This document shows positions 43,598 through 52,987 of a DNA stretch of 64,000 nucleotides, piece after piece (the first letter of the stretch is position 1; each line of letters begins with the position of its first letter). The notes beneath the pieces are model-generated. The model was not told the origin of the DNA. It worked only from the letters and a program-made list of their open reading frames with translations, and searched no databases. Source of the stretch: Bacteroidota bacterium (GTDB taxonomy: Bacteria; Bacteroidota; Bacteroidia; Chitinophagales; Chitinophagaceae); the NCBI GenBank assembly GCA_018267545.1, contig JAFDYG010000219.1, forward strand, positions 21,411-85,410, given 5' to 3'. The translations under genes and the position numbers were made by a program.

Positions 43598-44311
43598 TTA
43601 TTTTTCTGTGAGCCCAATAAAAGTGTTTTCCAAATCGCCGTCTCCCAGGCCATGCAATTCCGCCATCGTTCCCTGGAAGACTAGCCGGCCCTGTCGGATG
43701 ACGCCGGCATGTGTAACGAGCTTGCTGATTTCGGACAGGAGGTGGCTCGATACGAGAATGGTGACGCCCCTTTCGCGGTTCAGGGTTTTCAGCAGCTCGC
43801 GCATGGCAATGATGCCGCCGGGGTCGAGACCGTTAGTCGGTTCATCCAGGATCAAAAGCTTCGGGTCGTTCAGCAGGGCGATGGCGATGGCCAGCCGCTG
43901 CTTCATTCCCAGGGAAAATTGTCCGGCCTTCTTCCGGCCCGTTTCGGCCAGCCCGGTATCGCGAAGGACTATCTCGATCCGGCCGGGAGAGCAGCGATAC
44001 GTTTTCTGGAAGACCCGCAGGTTTTCTTTCGCGTCGAGGTGTCCATAAAGAGAAGGGGTTTCGATCAGGGACCCGATCTTTTGCAAGATGCCGATCCGGT
44101 GCGCTTCGAAAGACTGGCCGAAAATAAAAATCTCTCCCTGTTGCTTCTTAAGCAACCCCAATGCCAATTTCAGCGTTGTCGTTTTCCCTGCTCCGTTGGG
44201 CCCCAGGAATCCATAGATGCTTCCTTCGGGGACCCGCAGCCCGACATCCTGCAGTATGGGCTGATCGGCAGAATAATGATGACAGAGCCCCTTCGTTTCC
44301 AAACAATACAT
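43598..44311 (-). CDS. ABC transporter ATP-binding protein (BcrA-like)
   Basis: A 237-residue ATPase. Walker A is GPNGAGKTT (38-46); the signature is FSLGMKQRL in place of LSGGQ, typical of the BcrA/antibiotic-efflux group; Walker B is LLILDEPTNGLDP, and the H-loop is in VSSHLLSEI. It lacks any membrane part and works with the ABC-2 permease 4 bases downstream. It leads an operon of transporter, kinase and regulator. Such systems export lantibiotics, bacitracin or small lipids; the neighbour GH8-deacetylase suggests the cell surface, but the substrate is not known. Confidence 0.93.
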   Translation of the reverse strand: MYCLETKGLCHHYSADQPILQDVGLRVPEGSIYGFLGPNGAGKTTTLKLALGLLKKQQGEIFIFGQSFEAHRIGILQKIGSLIETPSLYGHLDAKENLRVFQKTYRCSPGRIEIVLRDTGLAETGRKKAGQFSLGMKQRLAIAIALLNDPKLLILDEPTNGLDPGGIIAMRELLKTLNRERGVTILVSSHLLSEISKLVTHAGVIRQGRLVFQGTMAELHGLGDGDLENTFIGLTEK

Positions 44312-44503
44312 AGTTGTATTTTTTACATGAAGCTAATTCCCGGAAGGGCGCTTACTACCGGTATTCTGCAAGCCGGTACAATTTGTCTGCAAAAGGGATC
44401 GCTCCCCAAAACCGGGGATTTATTCAGCGCAGGCAACCGCTGATTTGCGGACGGCGTTTGATTTTTTACTAGAACACTTTTTCACTTCTTTTATTTAACA
44501 ACC

Positions 44504-45400
44504 ATGAAACGTAACAACCACCATTTCGTAATGGCAGGTCTTGCCACTGGCGTGCTCCTGACCATCGGTATCGTATCTTGCAGCAAGAAAAGCGACAACA
44601 ACGGCAACAACAATCCGCCTCCCGCTCCAAAGATTCAAATTCAGCTAAGAGACGACGCCAGGTTCGGTAAGATTCTTACAGACAGCAATGGTCGCTCCCT
44701 CTACTTCTTTTCCGACGACGCTGCCGACTCCAGTACCTGCTACGACGCCTGTCAGACCGCCTGGCCTGTATTCTATGTCAACAACCCTACCCTGTCCGAC
44801 GGTCTGAAGAGCAGTGACTTTGGAACAACCACACGCAGGGATAACTCCAAACAGCTTACATATAAAGGTTGGCCGCTGTATTACTTCGCACAGGATGCAC
44901 AGCCCGGTGACGTAAAGGGTGATCCCATCGGCAGAATATGGTACGTAGCCAAGCCCGACTACACCGTCATGATCGCCAATTATCAACTCGTCGGCAACGA
45001 CAAGAACCAGTACGATTCTCTGTATAATCTCGTGACGCCTCCCGCCAGGAGCCTTACCCGTTACCTCGTAGACTTTAGCGGACACACGCTCTACAACTTC
45101 AAGAACGACTCTTTCAACATCAACAAATTCACCAAGGCAGACTACAGCAACAACGGCGTTTGGCCCATCGATACGCTGTCCACGATCGGCAGTGTACCCT
45201 CTACGCTGAACAAGACCGATTTCGGAACGGTTAGCGTCGCCGGCAGAACACAGCTGACCTACAAAGGCCGCCCGTTGTATTTCTTCGGAGCCGATTCCGC
45301 GAAACGCGGCAACAACAAGGGTTTCGCATTCCCCAATGCCAACAAGCCCATTACCTGGCCTTACGTCAATGAAAGCATTACCCCTGCGCCCAGTAAGTAG
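44504..45400 (+). CDS. Secreted-repeat lipoprotein (Lipoprotein_15 type, two copies)
   Basis: A 298-residue lipoprotein: lipobox IGIVSC with Cys26, followed by a low-complexity Asn/Pro/Lys linker. Two tandem domains of about 120 residues follow. The first has FGKILTDSNGRSLYFFSDD, CYDACQTAWPVFYV and TYKGWPLYYFAQDA; the second has TRYLVDFSGHTLYNFKND, GVWPIDTL and TYKGRPLYFFGADS. This is the repeat with the Tyr-x4-Asp pattern of COG4315-type proteins. Domain two has lost the Cys pair of domain one. Function of the family is unknown. The gene stands alone and has its own terminator downstream. Confidence 0.85.
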   Translation: MKRNNHHFVMAGLATGVLLTIGIVSCSKKSDNNGNNNPPPAPKIQIQLRDDARFGKILTDSNGRSLYFFSDDAADSSTCYDACQTAWPVFYVNNPTLSDGLKSSDFGTTTRRDNSKQLTYKGWPLYYFAQDAQPGDVKGDPIGRIWYVAKPDYTVMIANYQLVGNDKNQYDSLYNLVTPPARSLTRYLVDFSGHTLYNFKNDSFNINKFTKADYSNNGVWPIDTLSTIGSVPSTLNKTDFGTVSVAGRTQLTYKGRPLYFFGADSAKRGNNKGFAFPNANKPITWPYVNESITPAPSK

Positions 45401-45442
45401 GGAGCAGGACAATTGTTTACCAGTATCCGTCTCCTTACATCA

Positions 45443-45480
45443 AGGGTCGCTGCGTCTGCAACGACCCTATTTTATTTTAT
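45443..45480 (+). terminator. Rho-independent terminator
   Basis: AGGGTCG (45443-45449) pairs with CGACCCT (45462-45468); an inner TGC/GCA extends the stem after one mismatch around a four-base loop. The run ATTTTATTTTAT follows (45469-45480). It lies 42 bases after the stop of the repeat lipoprotein. Confidence 0.65.
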
Positions 45481-45526
45481 TGTCCTTGTAGTACAAATAT
45501 TAATACATTTAAAATACTTGAATATG

Positions 45527-45558
45527 TTTTAGAGTGTAAACTCTTTCTATTATCTTGG
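45527..45558 (+). promoter_or_regulatory. Possible promoter of the FG-GAP/IPT protein gene
   Basis: TTTT (45527-45530), 20 bases, then TATCTTGG (45551-45558): each element is one base from the Bacteroidota consensus. The spacer contains the inverted repeat AGAGT/ACTCT around four bases (45531-45544), a possible operator. Confidence 0.33.
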
Positions 45559-45577
45559 CGACAAATTCAATAACCTC

Positions 45578-48500
45578 ATGCCGAACCTAAACCCTGGCAT
45601 CCAACCATCGCATGGTAAGGGAAGAAGTTTTTTCTTTCTTCTGATTTCGGTATTTATACCCTTTCTGTTACACGCACAACCCGTCATTACTTCCTTTTCT
45701 CCCATGTCAGGTCCCATCGGCACAACGGTGACCATCAGCGGCAGTAATTTCAATGCAACCCCATCCAGCAACATCGTCTACTTCGGTGCGGTGCAGACGA
45801 CGGTAACCGCCGCCACTTCGACGAGCCTGACGGTGACGGTTCCACCCATGACGACCTATGAACCGATCAGCGTGACTACAGGAGGACGTACTGCTTTTTC
45901 GAGACTACCCTTTAACATAACTTACAATGACCCGGGACAATTTACGCCCGAGGCCTTTGGAACTGCAGCTTCACTGATGACTTCGGGGAATCCCATTGTC
46001 ATCTGCTCAAAGGATCTGGATGGAGACGGAAAGACCGATATCGTAGCGGCCAACAGCACCCAGCTGTCTGTTTATAAAAACAACGGCACTCCCGGCTTCC
46101 CGCACCTGGACCTTATTGCTCCCATCCTGAGCGCAACCGACTATCCGGTAGCTGTAGCGGTTGAAGATTTCGACGGGGACGGCAAACCCGACGTCGTGGC
46201 TTCCCTCCAGTATACGCCGGCGATCTATGTCATGCGCAATACCAGCACGCCTGGGAATATATCCTTTACCGCACCCATTTCGGTTACGGCTGCGGTGGGC
46301 GTAGTGGACTTCGCCATCGCGGATTTCAATGGCGACGGCAAGCCGGATATCGCCGCCTTGTCCAACCAGGAATACGTGGTGTCGATCTATGCCAATGCCA
46401 GTACAACCGGCAATCTTTCCTTCCCGACAAAAGACGATCAGGCGCTCCCGTCCGGCACCTATGCCTTCAAGATACTCGCCGCAGACTTCGACGCCGATGG
46501 AAAAACGGACCTGGCCTGTGCGGACTATGGTACGTATGGCATCGACATTTTGCCAAATACCAGCGTAACGAACGGCGCCATCAGCTTTGCTCCGGCAGTG
46601 GTGTTTACTACCGGCGATATGGACGTCGATGGCAACTATCCCGGTACCACGGGTGTTGCTGCGGCAGACATGGATGGCGATGGGCTGATCGACCTCGTCG
46701 CGAGTAATCAAAATTTCAATAACCTGGCTTTATTGAGAAATACCAGCACCGTAGGAACCATCAACTTCGACCGGAGCACGACCTTTCCTGCCACCGTCAA
46801 CACGGCCGCCAACCTCGTCATCAATGACCTCGACGGAGACGGCCTGCCGGACGTGTGTGTAGCCGGTCAATTCGAGAGCAAAGTTGTGGTCCATCGTAAT
46901 ACGAGCATCCCAGGCTATATCGAATTGACTGCCGGCGTAGAATATGCGACAGGACCTGCCGCCGCCTGGGTGATCGCCACCGATCTCGATGGCGATGGAC
47001 TCTCCGACCTCGCGGTATCGAACGGCGGCACGAATGCCGTTTCCATCCTGATCAATAAGAAGGCCGACGACCTCGCCGTGACCTCTTTTACACCGACTTC
47101 GGGCCCCCTCGGAACCGAGGTATTGATTACCGGGACCAATTTTACCGGGGCCACCGACGTCAAGTTCGGCGGGACATCCGCCTCCAGCTTCGTCGTGGAA
47201 TCGGCGACCTCCATTCGGGCAATCGTCGCCGGCGGCTCATCGGGTGCGGTGACGGTCATCAAATCCAATGGCTTTGCTTACAAGGATGGATTCAACTTCC
47301 AGGTAGCCGGACCCGCAATCACCAGCTTCTCGCCGACCTCGGCCAGCACGGGTCAGACGGTGACCATCGAAGGCACGGCCTTCAATTCGGTAACCGCGGT
47401 TACCTTTGGCGGGACACCGGCCTCTTCCTTCTCCATCATCTCCGATACGAAGATCAACGCGATCGTCGGCACGGGCTCATCCGGGGAAGTGAGGGTAACG
47501 AATACGACCGACTTTGCATTTGCCCCCGGCTTTACTTATACGACCACCAATAATCCGCCGCCACCGCCGCCGCCGGCTCCCCAGATCAGCTATTTCTCGC
47601 CCGCGAGCGGCTCTACCAATACCGATATTACCATCACCGGAACCGACCTGACCGATATTACCGCCGTCAGCTTCGGCGGCACACCGGCGCTTTCCTTCCG
47701 TTCCGTATCGTCTACGATCCTCGTCGCGACGGTTGCCGCCGGCTCCACAGGAGACCTCATCGTCACCGCGGTGAACGGACGCGATACCCTGGCCGGTTTC
47801 ACCTATATACCGCCGCCACCGCCGCCGCCTATTCCGGAGATAACCACCTTCTCTCCGCAGAGCGGCACTACCGGCGCAAAAATTATCATACAGGGTCAGC
47901 ACCTGTCCAATATTTCCAGCGTCAGCTTCGGCGGCTCGCCGGCGCTTGCCTTTACGATCATTTCCGACAACCAGATCCAGGCGACCATCGGCGTCGGCGC
48001 AACGGGTCAGCTAAAGGTGACCAACTCGTCGGGGGCAGACTCTCTCCCTGGTTTCACCTATATAAAGAACACCACCGATACGACCACTTCGAGCACTCCG
48101 GTCTTCCAGCTGGTTCAGTTCAGTGGCTCGATCTCCAGCGGTCAGCCCCACCTGGCCTGGCAGGCTCGTAATGATGCAGGTATCGCACACTATGTAGTTG
48201 AGAGGGGTATCGACGGTAAGCAGTTCAATATGATCGGTACCGTTACCGTGACCAATAGGGTCGGCAATAGCCACAACTATAGCCTGACCGACCCGAGCCC
48301 CAGGAATGGTCCCAACTATTACCGTCTGAAGATCGTGGATACGGCGGGGCATTTCACCTATAGCTCGGCGATCGCCTTCCAGATCACCGGCGGCACATCG
48401 CCCGTGCTATCCGTCTATCCGAATCCCGTGAAGTATGGGTTCTTCCTCGTCGACATGCCCGCAAACAGCGATGCTTCGGAGTTCATGCTGGCCGATATGA

Positions 48501-48643
48501 ACGGCCGCGTGTTCAAGCGGCAGGCGGTCGAGAAGAACGCCTCCCAGGTTCGGATCGATATTCCGGGTCTGCCGAGGGGAACCTACCAGCTCCGGTGGAC
48601 GGATGGAAAACGGATTGTCTACAACACGATACTGGTCCTATAA
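45578..48643 (+). CDS. Large surface protein: FG-GAP propeller, five IPT/TIG domains, T9SS-type tail
   Basis: A 1021-residue exported protein. After a signal peptide (to about 36) comes one IPT/TIG domain (VITSFSPMSGPIGTTVTISG), then an FG-GAP/VCBS region of about 380 residues with seven DxDxDGxxD calcium motifs, for example DLDGDGKTD, DFDGDGKPD and DMDGDGLID, as expected for a seven-bladed propeller. Four more IPT domains follow, separated by two proline linkers (PPPPPPP). A fibronectin-like segment precedes a C-terminal sorting domain (VYPNPVKYGFFLVDMP ... GTYQLRWTDGKRI), typical of type IX secretion cargo. It is likely an adhesin or polymer-binding surface protein; ligands are unknown. A strong terminator overlaps its stop codon. 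Confidence 0.88.
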   Translation: MPNLNPGIQPSHGKGRSFFFLLISVFIPFLLHAQPVITSFSPMSGPIGTTVTISGSNFNATPSSNIVYFGAVQTTVTAATSTSLTVTVPPMTTYEPISVTTGGRTAFSRLPFNITYNDPGQFTPEAFGTAASLMTSGNPIVICSKDLDGDGKTDIVAANSTQLSVYKNNGTPGFPHLDLIAPILSATDYPVAVAVEDFDGDGKPDVVASLQYTPAIYVMRNTSTPGNISFTAPISVTAAVGVVDFAIADFNGDGKPDIAALSNQEYVVSIYANASTTGNLSFPTKDDQALPSGTYAFKILAADFDADGKTDLACADYGTYGIDILPNTSVTNGAISFAPAVVFTTGDMDVDGNYPGTTGVAAADMDGDGLIDLVASNQNFNNLALLRNTSTVGTINFDRSTTFPATVNTAANLVINDLDGDGLPDVCVAGQFESKVVVHRNTSIPGYIELTAGVEYATGPAAAWVIATDLDGDGLSDLAVSNGGTNAVSILINKKADDLAVTSFTPTSGPLGTEVLITGTNFTGATDVKFGGTSASSFVVESATSIRAIVAGGSSGAVTVIKSNGFAYKDGFNFQVAGPAITSFSPTSASTGQTVTIEGTAFNSVTAVTFGGTPASSFSIISDTKINAIVGTGSSGEVRVTNTTDFAFAPGFTYTTTNNPPPPPPPAPQISYFSPASGSTNTDITITGTDLTDITAVSFGGTPALSFRSVSSTILVATVAAGSTGDLIVTAVNGRDTLAGFTYIPPPPPPPIPEITTFSPQSGTTGAKIIIQGQHLSNISSVSFGGSPALAFTIISDNQIQATIGVGATGQLKVTNSSGADSLPGFTYIKNTTDTTTSSTPVFQLVQFSGSISSGQPHLAWQARNDAGIAHYVVERGIDGKQFNMIGTVTVTNRVGNSHNYSLTDPSPRNGPNYYRLKIVDTAGHFTYSSAIAFQITGGTSPVLSVYPNPVKYGFFLVDMPANSDASEFMLADMNGRVFKRQAVEKNASQVRIDIPGLPRGTYQLRWTDGKRIVYNTILVL

Positions 48644-48681
48644 GTAAAAAGACCCGGCCTTCAGCCGGGTCTTTTTACTTA
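48641..48681. terminator. Strong rho-independent terminator overlapping a stop codon
   Basis: An 18-bp perfect inverted repeat (48641-48658 and 48664-48681) around a five-base loop CTTCA. Its left arm includes the TAA stop of the surface-protein gene. Runs of A and T flank the GC core on both sides, so it can stop transcription in both directions. The Crp/Fnr regulator ATG lies only 16 bases past the right arm. Confidence 0.88.
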
Positions 48682-48696
48682 AATTTGGGGTTCATT

Positions 48697-49275
48697 ATGT
48701 TCAACGTATTCCAGGCATATTTACAGGACAAGATCACGCTTAGCGAAGAAGAAATGGACAGGATACGGAGCGTGAGCATCGTCAAAAAGCTCCATAAAAA
48801 GCAGTTTCTTCTGCAGGAGGGAGACGTCTGGAAATACGATGCCTTTGTTTCAAAAGGCTGCCTGCGTACTTATTCGATCAATGAAAAAGGGCTGGAACAT
48901 ATCTTGAATTTTGCCGTCGAGAATTGGTGGACCGGTGACCGGGAAGGTCTTCTATCCGGACTCCCATCCCGGTTCAATATCGACGCCGTCGAAGACAGCG
49001 AGGTCGTATTATTCCTGCATGCCAATTTCTTACGCCTTTGTCAGGAAATCCCTGCGCTGGACTCGCTGGTAAACACCATCCTTCAAAGGAGCTTTGTCAC
49101 TTCTCAAAAACGCATCGAAACCTTTTTAAGCTATACCGCAGAACAGAAATACGGCTACTTCCTCGAAAAATACCCCCACCTCGTTGCCCGGGTCCCCCAA
49201 ACCATGATCGCGTCTTACCTGGGTATGACACCCGAGACCCTTAGCCGTGTCAGAAACCAGCTGTCTAAAAAATAG
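48697..49275 (+). CDS. Crp/Fnr-family transcriptional regulator
   Basis: A 192-residue regulator. The N-terminal cyclic-nucleotide-binding-like beta-roll includes KLHKKQFLLQEGDVWKYDAFVSKGCLRTY. The C-terminal helix-turn-helix has VPQTMIASYLGMTPETLSRVRNQLSKK, the short form typical of Bacteroidota members. No Fe-S cysteine cluster as in FNR is visible. ATG 48697 was chosen; a longer frame opens inside the previous gene's 3' end. Because the terminator ends 16 bases upstream, its promoter must lie within the hairpin region or be read through. The following 102-bp gap carries a perfect TTGATN4ATCAA box, suggesting that it controls the SDR and NTF2-like genes, or itself. Confidence 0.9.
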   Translation: MFNVFQAYLQDKITLSEEEMDRIRSVSIVKKLHKKQFLLQEGDVWKYDAFVSKGCLRTYSINEKGLEHILNFAVENWWTGDREGLLSGLPSRFNIDAVEDSEVVLFLHANFLRLCQEIPALDSLVNTILQRSFVTSQKRIETFLSYTAEQKYGYFLEKYPHLVARVPQTMIASYLGMTPETLSRVRNQLSKK

Positions 49276-49289
49276 TGGGATTCCCCCCA

Positions 49290-49303
49290 TTGATCTATAT
49301 CAA
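49290..49303. promoter_or_regulatory. Perfect FNR/CRP-type box
   Basis: TTGATCTATATCAA matches the FNR consensus TTGAT-N4-ATCAA at every defined base and extends to ATTGAT/ATCAAT. It lies 14 bases after the stop of the Crp/Fnr regulator and 74 before the SDR ATG. A possible promoter, TTTC at 49326-49329 and GAGCTTTG at 49348-49355, would place the box near -65, a normal class I activator position. An ATCAA half-site recurs at 49321-49325. Binding by the neighbouring regulator is inferred. Confidence 0.55.
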
Positions 49304-49377
49304 TTTCTTTCTTACGATAGATCAATTTCCAGCCGCCCTCGCTGATAGAGCTTTGTGTCATCAAAAAACTATCAGTC

Positions 49378-50235
49378 ATGTCAAAGATTATTTTCATTAC
49401 AGGAACAAGCACAGGATTCGGCAAGCTAACCGCCATCACCCTCGCAAAAGCAGGACATTCCGTTATCGCAGGAATGCGTAACACCACTGGCAGCAATGCT
49501 GCCGTAGCCCGCGAGCTCAGCGCAATAGACAATATCGAAGTGGTAGACATCGATCTAACCGACGATGCTTCCGTCTCCGCCGCCTTCGCCAGGATACTGG
49601 CCAAATACGGGCACATCGACGTCCTTGTCAACAATGCCGCCGTCGCCGGCTTTGGGCTGCTGGAAGGCTATTCGCTGGACCAGGTCAGGAAGATGTTCGA
49701 CGTCAACTTCTATGGCGTTCTGCGGACCTACCAGGCCGTATTGCCGGGCATGCGGAAAGAAAGGAATGGGTTGATCATCAACATTACCACCGGGGCCAGC
49801 GGACATACCCTGCCCTTTATGATCCCCTACTTTGCCTCCAAATTTGGAGTAGAAAGCATCACCGAAGGAATGCAGGATGAGCTGAGCGCCTTTGGCATCG
49901 AAAACGTGAGCATCCAGTCCGGCGTCTATCCGACCGAAATGAACAGCGGCGCCAAGGCCGGCGTCCATGCCGACAAGACCGGCATCGTCGCAGAATATGG
50001 AGAGGAATCCACCCAAAAGTTCAATGCGCTTGGAGCCGCGCTGTTCGGCAAAATGGCTGCCTTCAAAATGAACCCGCAGACTATCGCCGACGGCATCCTC
50101 GAGCTGGTAAATATGAAGAAAGGTTCACGCCCCTTGCGTTTCCCGCTGGACGCCATCGCCCAGGGAACGGATAAAGAATTTATCGATGTACGCGCCGCTA
50201 TCAAGGCAAAATGGCTCGCTGCTTATAACAATTAA
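49378..50235 (+). CDS. Short-chain dehydrogenase/reductase
   Basis: A 285-residue classical SDR. Cofactor motif TGTSTGFG (8-15); NNAAVAG (85-91); catalytic Ser141 in NITTGASG and the Tyr151-x3-Lys155 pair in YFASK. The Asp58-Asp60 pair in VVDIDLTDD is near the usual cofactor site, and MRN follows the second strand, favouring NADP. The C-terminal extension (MNPQTIADGILELVNMKKG) is like that of the retinol-dehydrogenase-like or 'oxidoreductase' SDRs of Bacteroidota. It lies behind the FNR-type box and 11 bases before the NTF2-like gene. Substrate unknown. Confidence 0.92.
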   Translation: MSKIIFITGTSTGFGKLTAITLAKAGHSVIAGMRNTTGSNAAVARELSAIDNIEVVDIDLTDDASVSAAFARILAKYGHIDVLVNNAAVAGFGLLEGYSLDQVRKMFDVNFYGVLRTYQAVLPGMRKERNGLIINITTGASGHTLPFMIPYFASKFGVESITEGMQDELSAFGIENVSIQSGVYPTEMNSGAKAGVHADKTGIVAEYGEESTQKFNALGAALFGKMAAFKMNPQTIADGILELVNMKKGSRPLRFPLDAIAQGTDKEFIDVRAAIKAKWLAAYNN

Positions 50236-50246
50236 ACAGGACAATC

Positions 50247-50678
50247 ATGAAAACGGCAAAAGAACTTCTCCTAAGCTATATCGAGCTCATGAATAATTCC
50301 GAAGGCGAAAAAGCAATCGACCTTTTCGCCGACGATGCAGTATTCGAATTACCTTATCTTGCCAGCGCCGGTCTTCCTCATCGCTGGGAAGGAAGAGAGG
50401 TCCTCCAGAATTTCCTGAAGAACCTCCCCAAAACTTTTCCGGGCTTCCGGTTCAAAAATGTCGTGGTCCACATCGATACGCCGGACCAGGCGTTCGGCGA
50501 ATACGAGGCCGACGCCATCGTCGCCAAAACCGGGAAACCCTATCACCAGCACTATATGGGCAGGGTGGTCGCCAAAGACGGAAAGATCGTCTTGATCCGG
50601 GAAGCCCTGAATATGCATCCGGTAATCACTTCCATGACCAGTTCAGCACCTCCGGCAAGTCCAGCCCCTCGCGATTGA
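50247..50678 (+). CDS. SnoaL/NTF2-like protein
   Basis: A 143-residue small protein of the NTF2/ketosteroid-isomerase-like fold: an N-terminal helix ([22 protein letters not shown]), the strand motif [31 protein letters not shown], and the closing [29 protein letters not shown]. Members bind or isomerise small hydrophobic compounds. It is 11 bases behind the SDR and is probably co-transcribed. Its last 53 bases overlap the convergent phosphoketolase gene, and the final [14 protein letters not shown] tail may be read-over beyond the domain. Confidence 0.82.
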   Translation: MKTAKELLLSYIELMNNSEGEKAIDLFADDAVFELPYLASAGLPHRWEGREVLQNFLKNLPKTFPGFRFKNVVVHIDTPDQAFGEYEADAIVAKTGKPYHQHYMGRVVAKDGKIVLIREALNMHPVITSMTSSAPPASPAPRD

Positions 50679-52983
50679 TATACTCCCGGTGCCGGATCAA
50701 AAGGTCCTGCATCTCCTGCTTGATGTACGCGCATCGTTCCCCGAGCTGCGGCAGCCGGTCGATCACGTCCATGACCAGGTGGAACCGGTCCATATCGTTC
50801 AGCACCGTCATGTCGAAGGGCGTCGTAATCGTACCTTCTTCCTTATAGCCCCGGACGTGCAGATTACTATGGTTGGTACGCCGGTAAGTAAGCCGGTGTA
50901 TCAGCCATGGATAACCGTGATAGGCGAAGATGACCGGTTTGTCGCGCGTGAAGAGCTGATCGAAGTCATAGTCGCTGAGCCCATGCGGGTGCTCGCTACG
51001 CGGCTGCAGCTTCATCAGGTCGACGATATTGATCATGCGTATTTTCAGTTCCGGGAGCTTCTGGCGCAGGATGGAGATCGCCGCCAGCGTCTCTAGCGTA
51101 GGGACATCGCCCGCCGCCGCCATTATTACGTCGGGCTCCTGGCCGCGGTCGTTGCTGGCCCATGTCCAGATGCCCAGTCCCTTCGAACAGTGCAGTACGG
51201 CGTCCTCTATATTCAGCCACTGGGGAGCGGGATGCTTGCCCGCGACAACGACGTTTACATAGTGCCGGCTCTTCAGACAATGGTCGATCGTAGAAAGCAG
51301 GCAGTTGGCGTCGGGGGGAAGATAGACACGGACGACCTCTGCCTTTTTGTTGACTACGTGATCGATAAAGCCGGGATCCTGGTGGGTGAACCCATTGTGG
51401 TCCTGTCGCCAGACGTGCGAAGCCAGCAGGTAGTTCAGGGAGGCGATCCGCCGCCGCCAGGGAATTTCCCGTGTCACCTTCAGCCACTTGGCGTGCTGGT
51501 TGAACATGGAGTCGATGATGTGTATAAAGGCTTCGTAGCTGTTGAGCAAGCCATGCCGGCCGGTAAGCAGGTATCCCTCGAGCCAGCCCTCGCACTGGTG
51601 TTCGCTCAGCACTTCCATCACCCTCCCCACGGGAGCGAGATACTGGTCCCGGTCGTTCGTATCGGCGTCCCACTGGCGATTGGTCTCCTTGAAGACCGCA
51701 TCGAGCTTGTTCGACAGGGTCTCGTCCGGTCCGAAGAGCCGGAAATTGCGCCGGTCCTGGTTGAGCCGGATCACTTCGGCCAGGAAGCCGCCGAGGACCG
51801 TCGTATCCGACCCCTTGGCGCTGCCGGGGTCTTTTAGCTTGAACGCAAAGTCCCGGAAATCGGGCATATTCAAATCTTTTAACAGCAGGCCGCCGTTGGC
51901 ATTGGGATTGGCCCCCATCCGGCGTTCGCCGGAAGGAGCAAGCTCCGCCAGCTCGGGCCTGAGGGCGCCCTTTTCGTCGAAGAGCTCTTCTGGCTTGTAG
52001 CTCCTCATCCATTCTTCCAATAACTTCAGCTGCTCCTTGTTCCCTGCGGGGTCGGGTATCGGCACCTGGTGAGCCCGGAATGTGCCCTCGACAGGGAGTC
52101 CGTTGACGAGCTTTGGCCCCGTCCATCCCTTTGGCGTTCTCAATACGATCATCGGCCAGCGGGGTCTCAGCGCCTTGTCCGCTCCTCTTTCCTTTGCCTC
52201 GGCACGAATATGCTGTATTTCTTCTATTACCTCATCCAGGGCCTTCGCCATCGCCGCGTGCATCGTCTCCGGCTCGTCCCCTTCCACGAACCAGGGCTTC
52301 CAGCCATAGCCAAAGAACAGCTGTTCCAGCTCCTCCTTGCTGATACGCGCCAGGATGGTCGGGTTGGCGATCTTAAAGCCGTTGAGGTGCAGGATCGGCA
52401 ATACCGTTCCGTCCGTCACCGGGTTGAGGAACTTATTGGAATGCCAGGCCGTAGCCAGGGGCCCCGTCTCCGCTTCTCCATCCCCGATGACGCAAGCCGT
52501 GATAAGGCTAGGGTTGTCGAAGACAGCCCCAAAGGCATGGCTCAACGAATAGCCCAGCTCGCCGCCCTCGTGTATAGAGCCCGGACATTCCGGAGACACG
52601 TGGCTGGGGATGCCGCCGGGGAACGAGAACTGTTTGAACAATCGCTGCAGCCCTTCCTCGTCCCGGCTGATATTGGGGTAAATCTCACTGTACGTACCTT
52701 CCAGGTAGGTATGCGACACCAGTGAGGGTCCGCCATGCCCGGGTCCTGCGATATAGATCATGTTCAGGTCGTGCTCTTTGATGATTCGGTTGAGATGGAC
52801 ATAGATAAAATTTTGTCCCGGGGAAGTCCCCCAGTGTCCGAGCAGCAGGTGCTTGATGTGATCGGGAGCCAGAGGTTCTTTCAAAAGAGGATTCGCCCTC
52901 AGATACATTTGCCCTACGGACAAATAGTTGGAGGCACGCCAGTAAGCATGCATTTTTTGCAACAGCTCGCTTGATGTAGGCAT
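50626..52983 (-). CDS. xfp: Xylulose-5-phosphate/fructose-6-phosphate phosphoketolase
   Basis: A 785-residue thiamine-diphosphate enzyme, usual length for the family. It splits xylulose 5-phosphate or fructose 6-phosphate with phosphate into acetyl phosphate and glyceraldehyde 3-phosphate or erythrose 4-phosphate. Visible motifs are [18 protein letters not shown] near the N-terminus, GPGHGGPS (80-87), [21 protein letters not shown], and the ThDP motif GDGEAETG (167-174) with TAWHSNKFL. The C-terminal [16 protein letters not shown] and [17 protein letters not shown] are also conserved. It lies 4 bases after the acetate kinase gene in the same operon, so acetyl phosphate made here can be turned into acetate and ATP. 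Confidence 0.95.
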   Translation of the reverse strand: MPTSSELLQKMHAYWRASNYLSVGQMYLRANPLLKEPLAPDHIKHLLLGHWGTSPGQNFIYVHLNRIIKEHDLNMIYIAGPGHGGPSLVSHTYLEGTYSEIYPNISRDEEGLQRLFKQFSFPGGIPSHVSPECPGSIHEGGELGYSLSHAFGAVFDNPSLITACVIGDGEAETGPLATAWHSNKFLNPVTDGTVLPILHLNGFKIANPTILARISKEELEQLFFGYGWKPWFVEGDEPETMHAAMAKALDEVIEEIQHIRAEAKERGADKALRPRWPMIVLRTPKGWTGPKLVNGLPVEGTFRAHQVPIPDPAGNKEQLKLLEEWMRSYKPEELFDEKGALRPELAELAPSGERRMGANPNANGGLLLKDLNMPDFRDFAFKLKDPGSAKGSDTTVLGGFLAEVIRLNQDRRNFRLFGPDETLSNKLDAVFKETNRQWDADTNDRDQYLAPVGRVMEVLSEHQCEGWLEGYLLTGRHGLLNSYEAFIHIIDSMFNQHAKWLKVTREIPWRRRIASLNYLLASHVWRQDHNGFTHQDPGFIDHVVNKKAEVVRVYLPPDANCLLSTIDHCLKSRHYVNVVVAGKHPAPQWLNIEDAVLHCSKGLGIWTWASNDRGQEPDVIMAAAGDVPTLETLAAISILRQKLPELKIRMINIVDLMKLQPRSEHPHGLSDYDFDQLFTRDKPVIFAYHGYPWLIHRLTYRRTNHSNLHVRGYKEEGTITTPFDMTVLNDMDRFHLVMDVIDRLPQLGERCAYIKQEMQDLLIRHREYINREGLDLPEVLNWSWK

Positions 52984-52987
52984 AATA

